Of a stretch of DNA of 64,000 nucleotides, positions 9,180 through 17,747 are shown in pieces; positions within the stretch are counted from its first letter, which is position 1; each line of letters starts with the position of its first letter. The notes below the pieces were generated by a model. That model did not search any database, was not told the origin of the DNA, and saw nothing but the letters and a program-made list of their open reading frames with translations. Source of the stretch: JBFGCT01 sp963825565 (GTDB lineage Bacteria > Actinomycetota > Acidimicrobiia > Acidimicrobiales > Ilumatobacteraceae). Made by a program: the position numbers and the translations under genes. The stretch covers positions 1-64,000 of the forward strand of contig CAWGTW010000016.1 in NCBI GenBank assembly GCA_963825565.1, written 5' to 3'.

Positions 9180-9785
9180 ATGGACTCGTTGACCGGCACC
9201 CAGCTCGATGTGCTGGTCACGATCGTCGCCGGCTACCTGATCGGGTCGGTCCCGATCGCCAACCTCGTGGCCCGGCGGCGAGGCGTCGGCGACCTGCGCG
9301 AGACCGGCGATCGCAACCCCGGCTACTGGAACGCGAAGGAGACCCTCGGCAGGCGCGCCGCGATCCCGGTGATGGTCGGCGATGTCGCCAAGGGAACGGC
9401 GGCAGCTGCGATCGGGCTGCTGCTTGCCGACCCCGGTGTCTGGGGCCTGGCCTACGTCGGCACGGGCGCGGCGATGGTTGGCCACGCGTTCCCGATCTTC
9501 GCGGGGTTCCGCGGTGGTCGGAGCGTGCTGACGTTCGTCGGCGGCACGATCGTGTTCAGCCCCCTGGCGTTTGCCATCTCGATCGGCGCGCTCCTTGTCG
9601 TGTTCGCATCGACACGATCCTTCGCGTGGGGCGCCCGTGTTGGGATGATCGCGTTCCCGATCGCTCAGCTCGTCGTCGACGGCCCGTACCGCACCGCGGC
9701 GACCGGCGTGCTGATGACGTTCATCGGAATCCGGTTCCTGACTGCGGCGCGATCCGACACCGCCGGCCCGAACGCCCGCCGCTGA
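9180..9785 (+). CDS. plsY: PlsY-like membrane acyltransferase
   Basis: A 201-residue membrane protein with the PlsY plan of five to seven helices and the family motifs in order: GSVPIANLVARR, GDRNPGYWNAKETLG, GDVAKG and FPIFAGFRGGRSVLT. PlsY makes lysophosphatidate from acyl-phosphate and glycerol-3-phosphate. The third motif is normally GGKGVAT, and here it reads GGRSVLT; the second has GYWN where GATN is usual. Both lie near phosphate- and substrate-binding loops, so this may be a paralogue with changed substrate. It is divergent from crtA and convergent with the carotenoid operon. Confidence 0.75.
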   Translation: MDSLTGTQLDVLVTIVAGYLIGSVPIANLVARRRGVGDLRETGDRNPGYWNAKETLGRRAAIPVMVGDVAKGTAAAAIGLLLADPGVWGLAYVGTGAAMVGHAFPIFAGFRGGRSVLTFVGGTIVFSPLAFAISIGALLVVFASTRSFAWGARVGMIAFPIAQLVVDGPYRTAATGVLMTFIGIRFLTAARSDTAGPNARR

Positions 9786-9790
9786 CCTCC

Positions 9791-9829
9791 TCGGGGTCAG
9801 CGACCAAGTCTCTTCGGGGTCAGGCACCA
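9791..9829. repeat. Direct repeat pair at the 3' junction of plsY-like and CruG-like genes
   Basis: TCGGGGTCAGCGACCA at 9791-9806 and TCGGGGTCAGGCACCA at 9814-9829 differ only at two adjacent bases. They lie between convergent genes. The end motif TCAGGCACCA also occurs at 1527-1536 in another gene-poor stretch. A dispersed intergenic motif is possible; no transposase is nearby. Confidence 0.4.
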
Positions 9830-9875
9830 GACAGACCACCGATCAGCTCAATGGGGCCGGCGAGCGAACCACCGT

Positions 9876-10982
9876 TCAGGAGTAGGCGCGGCCGCGCCAG
9901 CGCTGGCGGGTGCCGCGGCGGATGCCCAACGCGATCGCTACCGCGGCCGGCACGTCGGCGAATGGGCTGAGCCAGTAGGCCACGTCGTTGCGGTCGTAGG
10001 AGCGACGCGTTCCCCAGAGCGTCCCGAGCCGTCCGGCGACCAGCGCGACGTCGAGGGAGTCACCGCAACCGAGCAGCAGCCGCGGGAGCGGGAGTGCCTG
10101 TGCCAGCGCGACGACTGCGAGGTCGACGAGCTGCCGGCGCCGTGGCTCGACACCGGGCAGCGCCAACGATCGGCCCCAGCCGCGCCAGGTCTCGCCGAGC
10201 GTCTCGAACATCCTGACGGTCAGCAGCTCGCTGCCGTCGAGGAACCCGACCCGCGCACCGTGTGACGCCATGTTCCGGGCGAGGGCGACATCCTCGACGA
10301 CCTCGCCGGCGACCGGCTCCATTCCCGCCCCACCGAGGATGCCGGGGTCGAGGAACCTCGCCCGCGGGAACGCCGTGCACTGGCCGTTGGCCATCACCCG
10401 ATCCGGTGCCGTCGGCACGCCGGGCGGACCGAACCGGTACACGAGGGTGGTGAGCATTGCAGCGTGCAGCCATCGGGCGGACGGCGTCGGGCACTCGAAT
10501 CGCCCACCGATGGTCACGAGGTCGAGGCGTTCGCCAAGCGCCCGGGAGACCAGGGCCGACGGGAGCGCCGGGTTCGGACGCGTGTCGGCATCGAGGGTGA
10601 CCACCCACTCCGACCTCGCGGACGCGATCCCCTGCTGGAGGGCCCAGGCCTTTCCCGCCCACCCGGCGGGCAGTGGGGCTCCATCGACGACGGTCGCGCC
10701 GGCGCCCCTGGCGAGCTCGGCGGTGTCGTCGGTCGATCGGTCGTCGACCACGATCACCTCGTCGACCCCCGGGGCGCCGACGATCGAATCGAGGAGCGGG
10801 CCGAGGCGGCCGGCCTCGTCGCGCGCCGGGACGACGACGCTGATCGACGTGCGCGGCCGAGCAAGCGGTCGGACGGGCGGTGCGGCCCGCGCTGCGCGCG
10901 CCAGCCGCGTGAACGCGAGGATCGCCCCGGCGAGGCGGGCCGCTGTGGCGGCCGACCGCACGAGGCGCCGGGTCCGGCTCAC
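9876..10982 (-). CDS. GT2 glycosyltransferase, CruG-like (carotenoid glycosylation)
   Basis: A 368-residue membrane-anchored family 2 glycosyltransferase. A hydrophobic N-terminal anchor is followed by SVVVPARDEAGRLGPLLDSI, the nucleotide-binding VVDDRSTDDT, then LPAGWAGKAWALQQG, the metal-binding DADTRP and a C-terminal membrane pair. The GWxGKxWA block is typical of the CruG/CrtQ group that glycosylates hydroxycarotenoids. The GTG start at 10982 overlaps the desaturase stop (GTGA), which argues for coupled translation. With CruF and a desaturase upstream, a role in attaching sugar to a hydroxylated acyclic carotenoid is a reasonable inference; the sugar is unknown. Confidence 0.7.
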   Translation of the reverse strand: MSRTRRLVRSAATAARLAGAILAFTRLARAARAAPPVRPLARPRTSISVVVPARDEAGRLGPLLDSIVGAPGVDEVIVVDDRSTDDTAELARGAGATVVDGAPLPAGWAGKAWALQQGIASARSEWVVTLDADTRPNPALPSALVSRALGERLDLVTIGGRFECPTPSARWLHAAMLTTLVYRFGPPGVPTAPDRVMANGQCTAFPRARFLDPGILGGAGMEPVAGEVVEDVALARNMASHGARVGFLDGSELLTVRMFETLGETWRGWGRSLALPGVEPRRRQLVDLAVVALAQALPLPRLLLGCGDSLDVALVAGRLGTLWGTRRSYDRNDVAYWLSPFADVPAAVAIALGIRRGTRQRWRGRAYS

Positions 10983-12448
10983 GACAGGTCGGCGGCGATC
11001 AGGTCGGCGACGATCCGGGCGCCGGACATCACGAGCGGGAGCCCACCGCCGGGGTGGCTCGATCCGCCGACGAGGTACAGCCCGGCCCGCGCCCCACGGT
11101 TGCCCGGCCGGAGGAACGCCGCACGCCGGCCGTTCGACGACGATCCGTAGATGGCGCCGCCCGGCGAGCGATAGCGCTCGGCGATGTCGTGCGGCGTCAT
11201 CGTCTCGGTGAAGACCGTGCGGTGCCGGAGGTCGACGCCCGCGCCGGCGAGCCGGTCGAGCACGACCTGGGCGTACGACCCGGCATCGACGTCGATGTCG
11301 GGCGGGGTGTTGACGAGCAGGAACCAGTTCTCGTGTCCTTCGGGGGCCTGCGACGGGTCGGTGACCGACGAGACGCATCCGTAGATCGTCGGATCGTCGG
11401 CGAGTTCGCCGTCGGCGAGTTGGCCGAACTCCCGCCGGTAGTCGTCGGAGAACCACACGTTGTGATGGCCGAGACCAGGGGTCAACCCTTCGACCCCTGC
11501 GCAGATCACGAACCCGCTCGTCGAGTGCTCGGCCCGCTCGACGCTGCGCAGTGCAGCGTCGTCGGGGAGCAGGTCGCGGTAGAGGTGTTCGGCGTCGGCG
11601 TTGACGACGACGATGTCGGCGCCGACTTCGTGCCCGTTCCCGAGCACGACGCCGTCGACCCCGTCGTTCGTGCTCGACACCCGCACGACCTCGGTGTCGG
11701 TGTGAACGTCGACGCCGACCGCCGCCGCCGTGCGGGCGAGCGCGTCGCGCAGCGTTCCGAGGCCACCGATCGGGTACCAGCAGCCGTATTCGGCCTCGAT
11801 GTGTGGGATGCACGCCAGCGTCGCCGGCGCCGCGTAGGGCGACGAGCCGGAGTAGGTCGCGTATCGACCGGCCCACTGGACGAGCCGGTCGTCGTCGAAC
11901 GAGGCAGCCGCCGCCCGGTTGAGGGAGCGGAGCGGATCGATGTCGAACAGGTCCTTCGGCGAACGCATGCGCCGCAACAACGACCACGGGTTCGACATCG
12001 GCCCGGCGAAGAACGTTCGCTCGGCGACCGCCCAGATCGTGCGGCCCTTGGCGTCGAAGCGCTCCCACGCCGCTCCGGCGCCCGGAGCGAAATCCTCGAA
12101 TGCAGCTGCCCGCAGCTTCGCATCGTCGTGGACGATCAGGCTCGAACCATCGCGCCAGTGGTAGTGGAACTGCGGGTCGAGACGGCGCACGTCGAGCTGC
12201 GCGTCGAGCGACGTGCCCGCCAGCTGGAACAGCTCGTCGAAGACCTGAGGGAGCGTGAGCAGCGAGGGACCGAGGTCGAACGTGTAGCCGTCCCGTTCGA
12301 GCGTGGCGACCTTGCCGCCGACCGACTCGTTGCGCTCGAACAGCGCCACGTCGTGGCCGGCGACCCGGAGCCGGATCGCGCACGCCACTCCTCCGACACC
12401 ACCGCCGATCACGACGATCCGCCGGGCCGCCGGTGCCCGCTCAGCCAC
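10979..12448 (-). CDS. Carotenoid desaturase, CrtI/CrtD family (second copy)
   Basis: A 489-residue FAD-dependent desaturase. The dinucleotide fold is at residues about 10-40 (IVVIGGGVGGVACAIRLRVAG ending in ALFERNESVGGKVATL), the substrate-channel GPSLLTLP follows at about residue 60, and the C-terminal FAD motif is GLYLVGGSSHPGGGLPLVMSG. It resembles the paralogues that act after phytoene desaturation, such as the C-3',4' desaturase CrtD, rather than being a second phytoene desaturase. Its start overlaps the end of cruF by 8 bp and its stop overlaps the CruG-like start, so the three genes form one translational unit. Confidence 0.75.
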   Translation of the reverse strand: MAERAPAARRIVVIGGGVGGVACAIRLRVAGHDVALFERNESVGGKVATLERDGYTFDLGPSLLTLPQVFDELFQLAGTSLDAQLDVRRLDPQFHYHWRDGSSLIVHDDAKLRAAAFEDFAPGAGAAWERFDAKGRTIWAVAERTFFAGPMSNPWSLLRRMRSPKDLFDIDPLRSLNRAAAASFDDDRLVQWAGRYATYSGSSPYAAPATLACIPHIEAEYGCWYPIGGLGTLRDALARTAAAVGVDVHTDTEVVRVSSTNDGVDGVVLGNGHEVGADIVVVNADAEHLYRDLLPDDAALRSVERAEHSTSGFVICAGVEGLTPGLGHHNVWFSDDYRREFGQLADGELADDPTIYGCVSSVTDPSQAPEGHENWFLLVNTPPDIDVDAGSYAQVVLDRLAGAGVDLRHRTVFTETMTPHDIAERYRSPGGAIYGSSSNGRRAAFLRPGNRGARAGLYLVGGSSHPGGGLPLVMSGARIVADLIAADLS

Positions 12449-13205
12449 GGAGCTTCCCGGCCACCGCGGCCGCCGCCATCGGCAACATCGCCGATCCGCC
12501 GACGGCGGCGACCAGCGGGTCGCGGAAGAAGCGGGCGAAGCCGACCGTCTCCATGACGCCCATGTACGCGTACTCGCCGACGAGCACCGCGTCGGCCCTG
12601 GCAGGATCGTCCGTCGGCGGGAGGAGGAGATCGAGGAGGGCGATGATCCCGATACCGGTGACGAACCACCCGAGGAAGTTCGACACGGGGATGCCTCGGT
12701 ACCGCCCGACCCGCCGCCATCGCCAATAGCCCTCGCCGACCATCTGGGGATCGAGGAACAGATCCCATGCGGTCAGGGCGGCCGACCCGACGATCGCGCG
12801 GGTCGCCCGGCCGGATCGGCTCCCGAGCGCGGCATGAGCCACCTCTCGCGCCGGGAGGCCCATCGCGAACCACGCCAGCGGGACGATCGCCGGCACGCCC
12901 GCCACTTCCGGCCGCAGCGCGCGGGTGTAGCGATACCGGCCGAACGGCAGCCCGGTCTCGGTGCCGATCCGCTCCACCGCGGCGGTCACTCCGACGATCG
13001 CGGTGGCAGCGACGCCTGCCCGCGGCGCACCCCAGCTCTGCACTGCGCGGGCCGTGGTCGCCGAGAACAGCCCGGTGACGACGACGGTCGAAAGCGCACG
13101 CCGGGCGAGGCTGCGCTGACGGACGAGCGGCGTCGCGATCATCGCCGCGACCGTGGCCACCGCCGAGACGGTCCCCGCCGATCGCGCAACCCTGCGCCCG
13201 CTCAC
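12441..13205 (-). CDS. cruF: CruF-family carotenoid 1',2'-hydratase
   Basis: A 254-residue integral membrane protein of the CruF/DUF422 family, which hydrates the psi end group of acyclic or monocyclic carotenoids (myxoxanthophyll, deinoxanthin and bacterioruberin routes). Characteristic blocks are ERIGTETGLPFGRYRYT, AWDLFLDPQMV and GRYRGIPVSNFLGWFVTG, within about seven hydrophobic helices. The gene is followed with overlap by the second desaturase and the CruG-like transferase. The C1' hydroxyl made here would suit the later desaturation and glycosylation steps. Confidence 0.8.
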   Translation of the reverse strand: MSGRRVARSAGTVSAVATVAAMIATPLVRQRSLARRALSTVVVTGLFSATTARAVQSWGAPRAGVAATAIVGVTAAVERIGTETGLPFGRYRYTRALRPEVAGVPAIVPLAWFAMGLPAREVAHAALGSRSGRATRAIVGSAALTAWDLFLDPQMVGEGYWRWRRVGRYRGIPVSNFLGWFVTGIGIIALLDLLLPPTDDPARADAVLVGEYAYMGVMETVGFARFFRDPLVAAVGGSAMLPMAAAAVAGKLRG

Positions 13206-13219
13206 CCGCCCTCCCGGAT

Positions 13220-13343
13220 TTGCGTGACCGAAGACGTCGGGTTTCGCGATGTTCGGTCACACAAACCGTGGTGCGGTCTCACGCGCAGGCCCCGGATTCG
13301 TGTGACCGAAGATGCCGGGGTTCGTGATGTCCGGTCACACGAA
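13220..13343. repeat. Tandem palindromic repeat, two copies (family A)
   Basis: Two 46-47 bp units (13220-13265 and 13297-13343) repeat with a 77-bp period in the 186-bp gap between crtB and cruF. Each is an imperfect hairpin: the left arm begins TTGCGTGACCGAAGA or TTCGTGTGACCGAAGA, and the right arm ends TGTTCGGTCACACAAA or TGTCCGGTCACACGAA. Several differences between copies fall on both sides of the stem, as expected if pairing is maintained. The same unit occurs three times at 43800-44002. They could be RNA hairpins within the operon transcript or protein-binding sites. Confidence 0.8.
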
Positions 13344-13391
13344 CCGGGGGATGGGTCGGCGCGTCGGGTCATCGGCGGGTTCATCGTCGGG

Positions 13392-14330
13392 TCATGGGCG
13401 GAGCAGGGAGGCGACGACGCGGGCCTTCTCCGCCGTCGACACGGTCGCCCTGGAGGTGAACACGTCGTAGCCCTGGGCCTCGATCTTGTCGAGGATCCGG
13501 CCGTACAGCGTGTGAGCGGCACGCACGCAGCGCGCCGAGCGGTCGGGCAACATCGAGATCCCGATCTCGGCGGAGGCGTACAGCGCCCGGCACCGCTCGA
13601 TCTCGAACTCCATCAGCTCGACGAAGCCGGGGGTGACCGCGCGCCCGGTCAGGTCGACGCCGAACCGGCGGAGGTCCTCCTGCGGGACGTACTGGCGGCC
13701 ACGGTCGAGGTCCTCGCCGATGTCGCGCAGGAAGTTCGTCAGCTGGAACGCATCGCCGAGGTCGCGGGCGTGGAGGAGGGCGCGGTCGTAGTCGGATGGT
13801 TCGAGGATCGGGAGCATCATCTCGCCGATCACCGCCGCCGAGCCGTCCATGTACCCGAGCAGGTCGTCCCAGGTCTCGTACGTGGTCACGGTCAGATCCA
13901 TGCCCATCGAGCGGAGGAAGCGGCGGAACGCGTCCGGGTCGATGTCGAAGGCCCGCACGGTGTGAACGACCGCTTTCAGTACCGGATCATCGGATCGTCC
14001 CGCTTCGAGGTCGTGGAAGAACCGCTCGCCGAACAACCAGAGCGCCCGCTCGCGTTCGTCGACGGGGACGTCGCGGCCGCCGTGCTCGGGGACCTCGTCG
14101 ACGATGTCGTCGGCGTAGCGGGCGAAGGCGTACAGGGCGTGGACGTGATGCTGCTTGATGCGCGGCAGCACCTTGGTCGACCAGTAGTACGTGGTGCCAT
14201 GGCGCTTGTTGAACTCCCGGCACAGCGCGTAGCTCTCGTCGAGCGTGACCGGACCCTCGGGCAGGAGCTGGGTGGTCGGTGTCGGCGGCAGCGGGCCGCG
14301 GAACAGGTGCCTGACCTTGGCGAGCGCCAT
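13392..14330 (-). CDS. crtB: Phytoene synthase
   Basis: A 312-residue prenyltransferase of the squalene/phytoene synthase family, which condenses two geranylgeranyl diphosphates to phytoene. The two aspartate-rich motifs are YADDIVDE and QLTNFLRDIGEDLDRGR; TTYYWSTKVLP near the N-terminus and the RGRQYVPQEDL block are also typical. Length is normal. The gene starts 2 bp after the crtI stop, so the two are cotranscribed. Downstream on the same strand, past the palindromic repeats, lie cruF and the modification genes. Confidence 0.93.
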   Translation of the reverse strand: MALAKVRHLFRGPLPPTPTTQLLPEGPVTLDESYALCREFNKRHGTTYYWSTKVLPRIKQHHVHALYAFARYADDIVDEVPEHGGRDVPVDERERALWLFGERFFHDLEAGRSDDPVLKAVVHTVRAFDIDPDAFRRFLRSMGMDLTVTTYETWDDLLGYMDGSAAVIGEMMLPILEPSDYDRALLHARDLGDAFQLTNFLRDIGEDLDRGRQYVPQEDLRRFGVDLTGRAVTPGFVELMEFEIERCRALYASAEIGISMLPDRSARCVRAAHTLYGRILDKIEAQGYDVFTSRATVSTAEKARVVASLLRP

Positions 14331-14332
14331 GG

Positions 14333-15826
14333 TCAGCGGCGGTGGCCCGCGTACTCGTCGACCCGCGCCGCGGCGAGCTTGCCCGAGACCAGCACCATCG
14401 GCACGCCGACGCCGGGCAGCGTCGACGACCCCGTGAACACCAAGCCCGGCACCTTCTTGTTCACGTTGTTCGGGCGGAACGGACCGGTCTGCAGGAAGGT
14501 GTGGGCGAGGGCGAACGGGGTACCTTGCTCCATCCCCATGCGCTCCCAGTCGGTCGGGTCGTAGATCTCCTCGACGACGACGTCGGTCGGGTACCCGAGG
14601 CCCGCCACCCGTGCCCGCAGGTCCTCGACGATGCGGTCGCGGTCGCGGCGCCAATCGATCGTGCCCGACAGGTTCGGCGTCGGTTCGAGGACGTAGATGC
14701 TCGAACATCCCTCGGGTGCCAGCGACGGGTCGTCGAGGCTGTGCAGCGTGACGAGGATCGACGGGTCGGGCATTCGCACACCGTCGTGGATCAGGGCCTT
14801 GAACGACGCGTCCCAATCGCGCCCGAAGTGGATGTTGTGGTGGCTCGCATCGGCCGGGGGGAGGCCCTGGACCCCGGCAACCCACAACAGGCAGGACGGC
14901 GAGTACTTGCCGGTACGCGCCGCCCGCGGCGCGTCGACGCCGTCGAGCAACTCCCGGTAGGCGACGGGGAGGTCGACGTTGCAGACGACGGCGTCCGCCT
15001 CGACGCGCTCGGAACCGTCGATCTCGACGCCGACGACGCGCCCGGTCGGATCGCGCAGGATCTTGGTGACCGGCGACGAATAGCGGATGTCGACCCCCGC
15101 CTTCTCGACTGCGGCCGCAAGCCCGGCCGCCATCTCGTGCATCCCGCCCTCGGGGACGAACACGCCCTCGACCGAGTCCATGTAGGTGATGACCGCGTAC
15201 AGCGCCAGCGCCTCGTACGGTGCCAGCCCGGCATACATCGATTGGAAGCTGAAGATCCGCTGGAGCCGCTCGTCGTCGAAGAACGAGGCGACCTTCTTGC
15301 CCAGCTTGCCGAACCCGCCGAGCTTCACCAGTTCGAGGCCCGACCGCCACGGGCGGATCAGGTCGAGCGGCGAGTCGAAGTTGACATCGATGAACGAGTC
15401 CATCTCCGCGCGGTAGAGCCGCTCCAGCCAGTCGCAGAACCGCCCGAATGCTGCGGCGTCCTTGGCACCGGAGAACTGGCGGATCTCCTCGGTCATCGCC
15501 TCGCGCCCGTGGCGCACGAACAGCGTCGACCCGTCGGCGTACACCGCCCGGTACATCGGGTCGACCGGCTTGATCGTCACGAAGTCGGCCATCTGGGCAC
15601 CGGCGGCGTTGAATGCCTCCTCGAGCAGGTTGGGCATCGTCAGGACGGTCGGCCCGTTGTCGAGCCGGAACCCGTCGGTGATGATCATCCCGGCGCGGCC
15701 GCCGGGCATCGCGTCGCGTTCGACGATCGTGACGTGGTGGCCGGCCTTGCGCAGGTGGGCGGCGGCGGACAGCCCGCCGAGGCCGGCACCGATGACGACG
15801 ACCTCGAGCGGAGCGGTTCCAGGCAC
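14333..15826 (-). CDS. crtI: Phytoene desaturase
   Basis: A 497-residue FAD enzyme that introduces double bonds into phytoene to give lycopene or neurosporene. The N-terminal fold VVVIGAGLGGLSAAAHLRKA, the VERDAMPGGRAG segment, the GPTVLTMP substrate-channel motif and the C-terminal block GLVFTGSSTLPGVGVPMVLV are all present at their usual spacing. It is the first gene of the crtI-crtB operon. The number of desaturation steps cannot be read from sequence. No lycopene cyclase is present in this window, which favours acyclic end products. Confidence 0.92.
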   Translation of the reverse strand: MPGTAPLEVVVIGAGLGGLSAAAHLRKAGHHVTIVERDAMPGGRAGMIITDGFRLDNGPTVLTMPNLLEEAFNAAGAQMADFVTIKPVDPMYRAVYADGSTLFVRHGREAMTEEIRQFSGAKDAAAFGRFCDWLERLYRAEMDSFIDVNFDSPLDLIRPWRSGLELVKLGGFGKLGKKVASFFDDERLQRIFSFQSMYAGLAPYEALALYAVITYMDSVEGVFVPEGGMHEMAAGLAAAVEKAGVDIRYSSPVTKILRDPTGRVVGVEIDGSERVEADAVVCNVDLPVAYRELLDGVDAPRAARTGKYSPSCLLWVAGVQGLPPADASHHNIHFGRDWDASFKALIHDGVRMPDPSILVTLHSLDDPSLAPEGCSSIYVLEPTPNLSGTIDWRRDRDRIVEDLRARVAGLGYPTDVVVEEIYDPTDWERMGMEQGTPFALAHTFLQTGPFRPNNVNKKVPGLVFTGSSTLPGVGVPMVLVSGKLAAARVDEYAGHRR

Positions 15827-15929
15827 GGTGACCAGGCTACCGGCGGTCGTTTCGAGAGGTGCCCGGTCCCGGTCGCCGCCCGGCCGGCGGCCGCGCGTGG
15901 TCGTCGGGTCAGGTCGCCCATCGGAGCTC

Positions 15930-15954
15930 GTCCTGTCGGGTGAATCGGCAGGAC
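15930..15954. promoter_or_regulatory. Short hairpin between xseB and crtI
   Basis: GTCCTGTC at 15930-15937 pairs with GGCAGGAC at 15947-15954 (seven of eight bases) around a 9-base loop. It lies about 145 bp past the xseB stop and about 100 bp upstream of the crtI start, both on the minus strand. It could end the xse transcript or bind a regulator of the carotenoid operon. There is no T-run, so intrinsic termination is doubtful. The rest of 15827-16098 shows no gene. Confidence 0.3.
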
Positions 15955-16098
15955 GCTGTTTGCCGGCCGTGAGGGTGCCGTCGGGTTGCGACGCATCCGG
16001 GTTGCGGCGCCATCAGGCGGTGACGCCGTCGATCTTCGGGGCATCGCGACATGGATGGTCGGCCGTGACCCCGGATCGGCACGCCCGCGCGCGCTGGT

Positions 16099-16344
16099 TC
16101 AGCGCGGGGTGGGGTCGTCGGTGATCGAGTCGAGCTCGGCGGTGACCTGCTCGATGCGAACCTGCGCGGCCATGATCTTGCGCCGACACAGCGTGATCAA
16201 CTCCGACGCCCGCGCCACTCGTTCGGCCAGCCGGTCGACGTCGACGTCGGACGCTTCGAGCTCGCGCAGGATCGTGTCGAGCTCGCGCAGCGCGTCGGCG
16301 TACCCGGGTTCCCCGGCGGGTGCACTGCTGGGTGGGTCAGCCAT
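16099..16344 (-). CDS. xseB: Exonuclease VII small subunit
   Basis: An 81-residue helical protein with the XseB pattern: YADALRELDTILRELEASDV, then DRLAERVARASELITLCR and a short acidic tail. XseB subunits coat the coiled-coil arm of XseA in exonuclease VII, which degrades single-stranded DNA from both ends. The start at 16344 follows GAGGAG at good spacing and removes a non-conserved Arg-rich extension. It overlaps the end of xseA by 8 bp, the usual arrangement for the pair. Confidence 0.9.
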   Translation of the reverse strand: MADPPSSAPAGEPGYADALRELDTILRELEASDVDVDRLAERVARASELITLCRRKIMAAQVRIEQVTAELDSITDDPTPR

Positions 16345-17737
16345 CGTTGCTCTCCTCGGTGATCGGCCGGGTCGGCGGTGGCTCGACTCCCGGCGGGACA
16401 TGGCGGACGGCGTCGACCGTGCTGATGATGTCGCCGTCGATCAGCGTCGTGGTGAGCACGGCTCCGGTGTCAAGCGCACCCGCCGAGCGGACCACCGCGC
16501 CGTCGGCCGTTCGCGTGATGCTCCACCCCCGGGCGAGCTGGACGGCCGGATCGAGCGCCGCGACCCGGGCCGCGGCGAGCTCGAGGCGGTCCACCTCGCG
16601 GGCGGCGCGGTTCGTGGCTCGCTCGATCAGCAGCGTCCGCTGCGCGTCGAGCCGATCCCCGGCGCGGCTCGCGGCCCCGGGGCCGAGCACCGCCAGCCGC
16701 TGCCGGCGGACGCCCAGGCGTTCGTCGGCGCGCTCGACGGCGGCGTGCGTGTGTCGGGCGATTCGGTGCGCAGTATCGCGCAGACGGTTGTTCGCCTCGT
16801 CGAGCGCCGTCGAAGCCGTGCGGGTGACCGCCCGCCAGCTCGCCTCGGCCTCGGCCATCGCCTCCCTGACCCGGTCGACGAGCTCGCCGGCGCAGGCGGT
16901 CGGAGTCTTGAGTGCCGTGTGGGCCACCTCGTCGGCGACGCTGCGGTCGATCTCGTGACCGAGGCCGGTGATCACCGGCACCGGTGCCCGGGCGATCGTG
17001 CGGGCGATCACCTCGGCGTCGAACACCGCCAGCTCGTTGCGCGCCCCGCCACCGCGGATGACGACGATCGCGTCGAGATCGGCGCGCCGGGAGAGCGTGG
17101 CGATCGCACCGGCGACCATCCGATCCGCGAACTCGCCCTGTACCCGTGTGTCGGCCACGACCAGCCGGAAGCCGAATCCGCTGCGCTCGAGCTCGTCGCG
17201 GAAGTCGTGCCAGGCCGCCGACTCGACGCTGGCCGCCACGCCGACGTTCAGCGGCACCGGCGACAGCACCAACCGACGGTTGGTGTCGATCAGCCCTTCG
17301 GCGACGAGCCGGCGCATGATCTCGTCGCGGGACTGCGCGATCTCGCCGAGCGTGTAGCGCGGGTCGAGCCCGGCCATCTTGAGCCCGAGCCGTCCGCCCT
17401 GAGCGTAGAAATCGAGTTGGCCGAAGATCCGCACCTTCATCCCGTTGCGCAACTCGAGCCGGTTGCGCTTGAGGATCGGCAGCAACCGTCGCTTCATCGG
17501 CGCGAACAGCTGGACGGACAGCACCGCCTTGCCGCGCTCGCCGTCTTCGACCAGCGAGAAGTAGGTGTGCGGGCCGCTGTCGCGCAAGCCGTCGATCTCG
17601 CCGCGGACCCAGACGCCGTCGTGGAACCCGCGCCGCAACTGGTCGTTGATCGCCTCGGCCAACTCGCCGACGGTGTAAGTCGGGTTCGTCGCATCGTCGA
17701 GCTCGACATCGTCGAAGTCGAATGCGGGTTGGCTCAC
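16337..17737 (-). CDS. xseA: Exonuclease VII large subunit
   Basis: A 466-residue nuclease subunit. The N-terminal OB fold (about residues 18-115: YTVGELAEAINDQLRRGF, VWVRGEIDGLRDSGPHTYFS) is followed by the catalytic domain (IVVIRGGGARNELAVFDAE, PVITGLGHEIDRSVADEVAH) and a long Ala/Arg-rich coiled coil with the C-terminal ARGWSITR segment. Length and motifs are canonical. The product acts with XseB in mismatch repair and removal of damaged DNA. It lies directly downstream of the polysaccharide locus on the same strand. Confidence 0.95.
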   Translation of the reverse strand: MSQPAFDFDDVELDDATNPTYTVGELAEAINDQLRRGFHDGVWVRGEIDGLRDSGPHTYFSLVEDGERGKAVLSVQLFAPMKRRLLPILKRNRLELRNGMKVRIFGQLDFYAQGGRLGLKMAGLDPRYTLGEIAQSRDEIMRRLVAEGLIDTNRRLVLSPVPLNVGVAASVESAAWHDFRDELERSGFGFRLVVADTRVQGEFADRMVAGAIATLSRRADLDAIVVIRGGGARNELAVFDAEVIARTIARAPVPVITGLGHEIDRSVADEVAHTALKTPTACAGELVDRVREAMAEAEASWRAVTRTASTALDEANNRLRDTAHRIARHTHAAVERADERLGVRRQRLAVLGPGAASRAGDRLDAQRTLLIERATNRAAREVDRLELAAARVAALDPAVQLARGWSITRTADGAVVRSAGALDTGAVLTTTLIDGDIISTVDAVRHVPPGVEPPPTRPITEESNDG

Positions 17738-17747
17738 AGCGAGGGAT

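Noticed and set aside
16099..16401. Longer xseB starting at 16401
   Set aside because: The extra 19 residues are Arg-rich and lie within xseA coding; the ATG at 16344 has a good ribosome-binding site.
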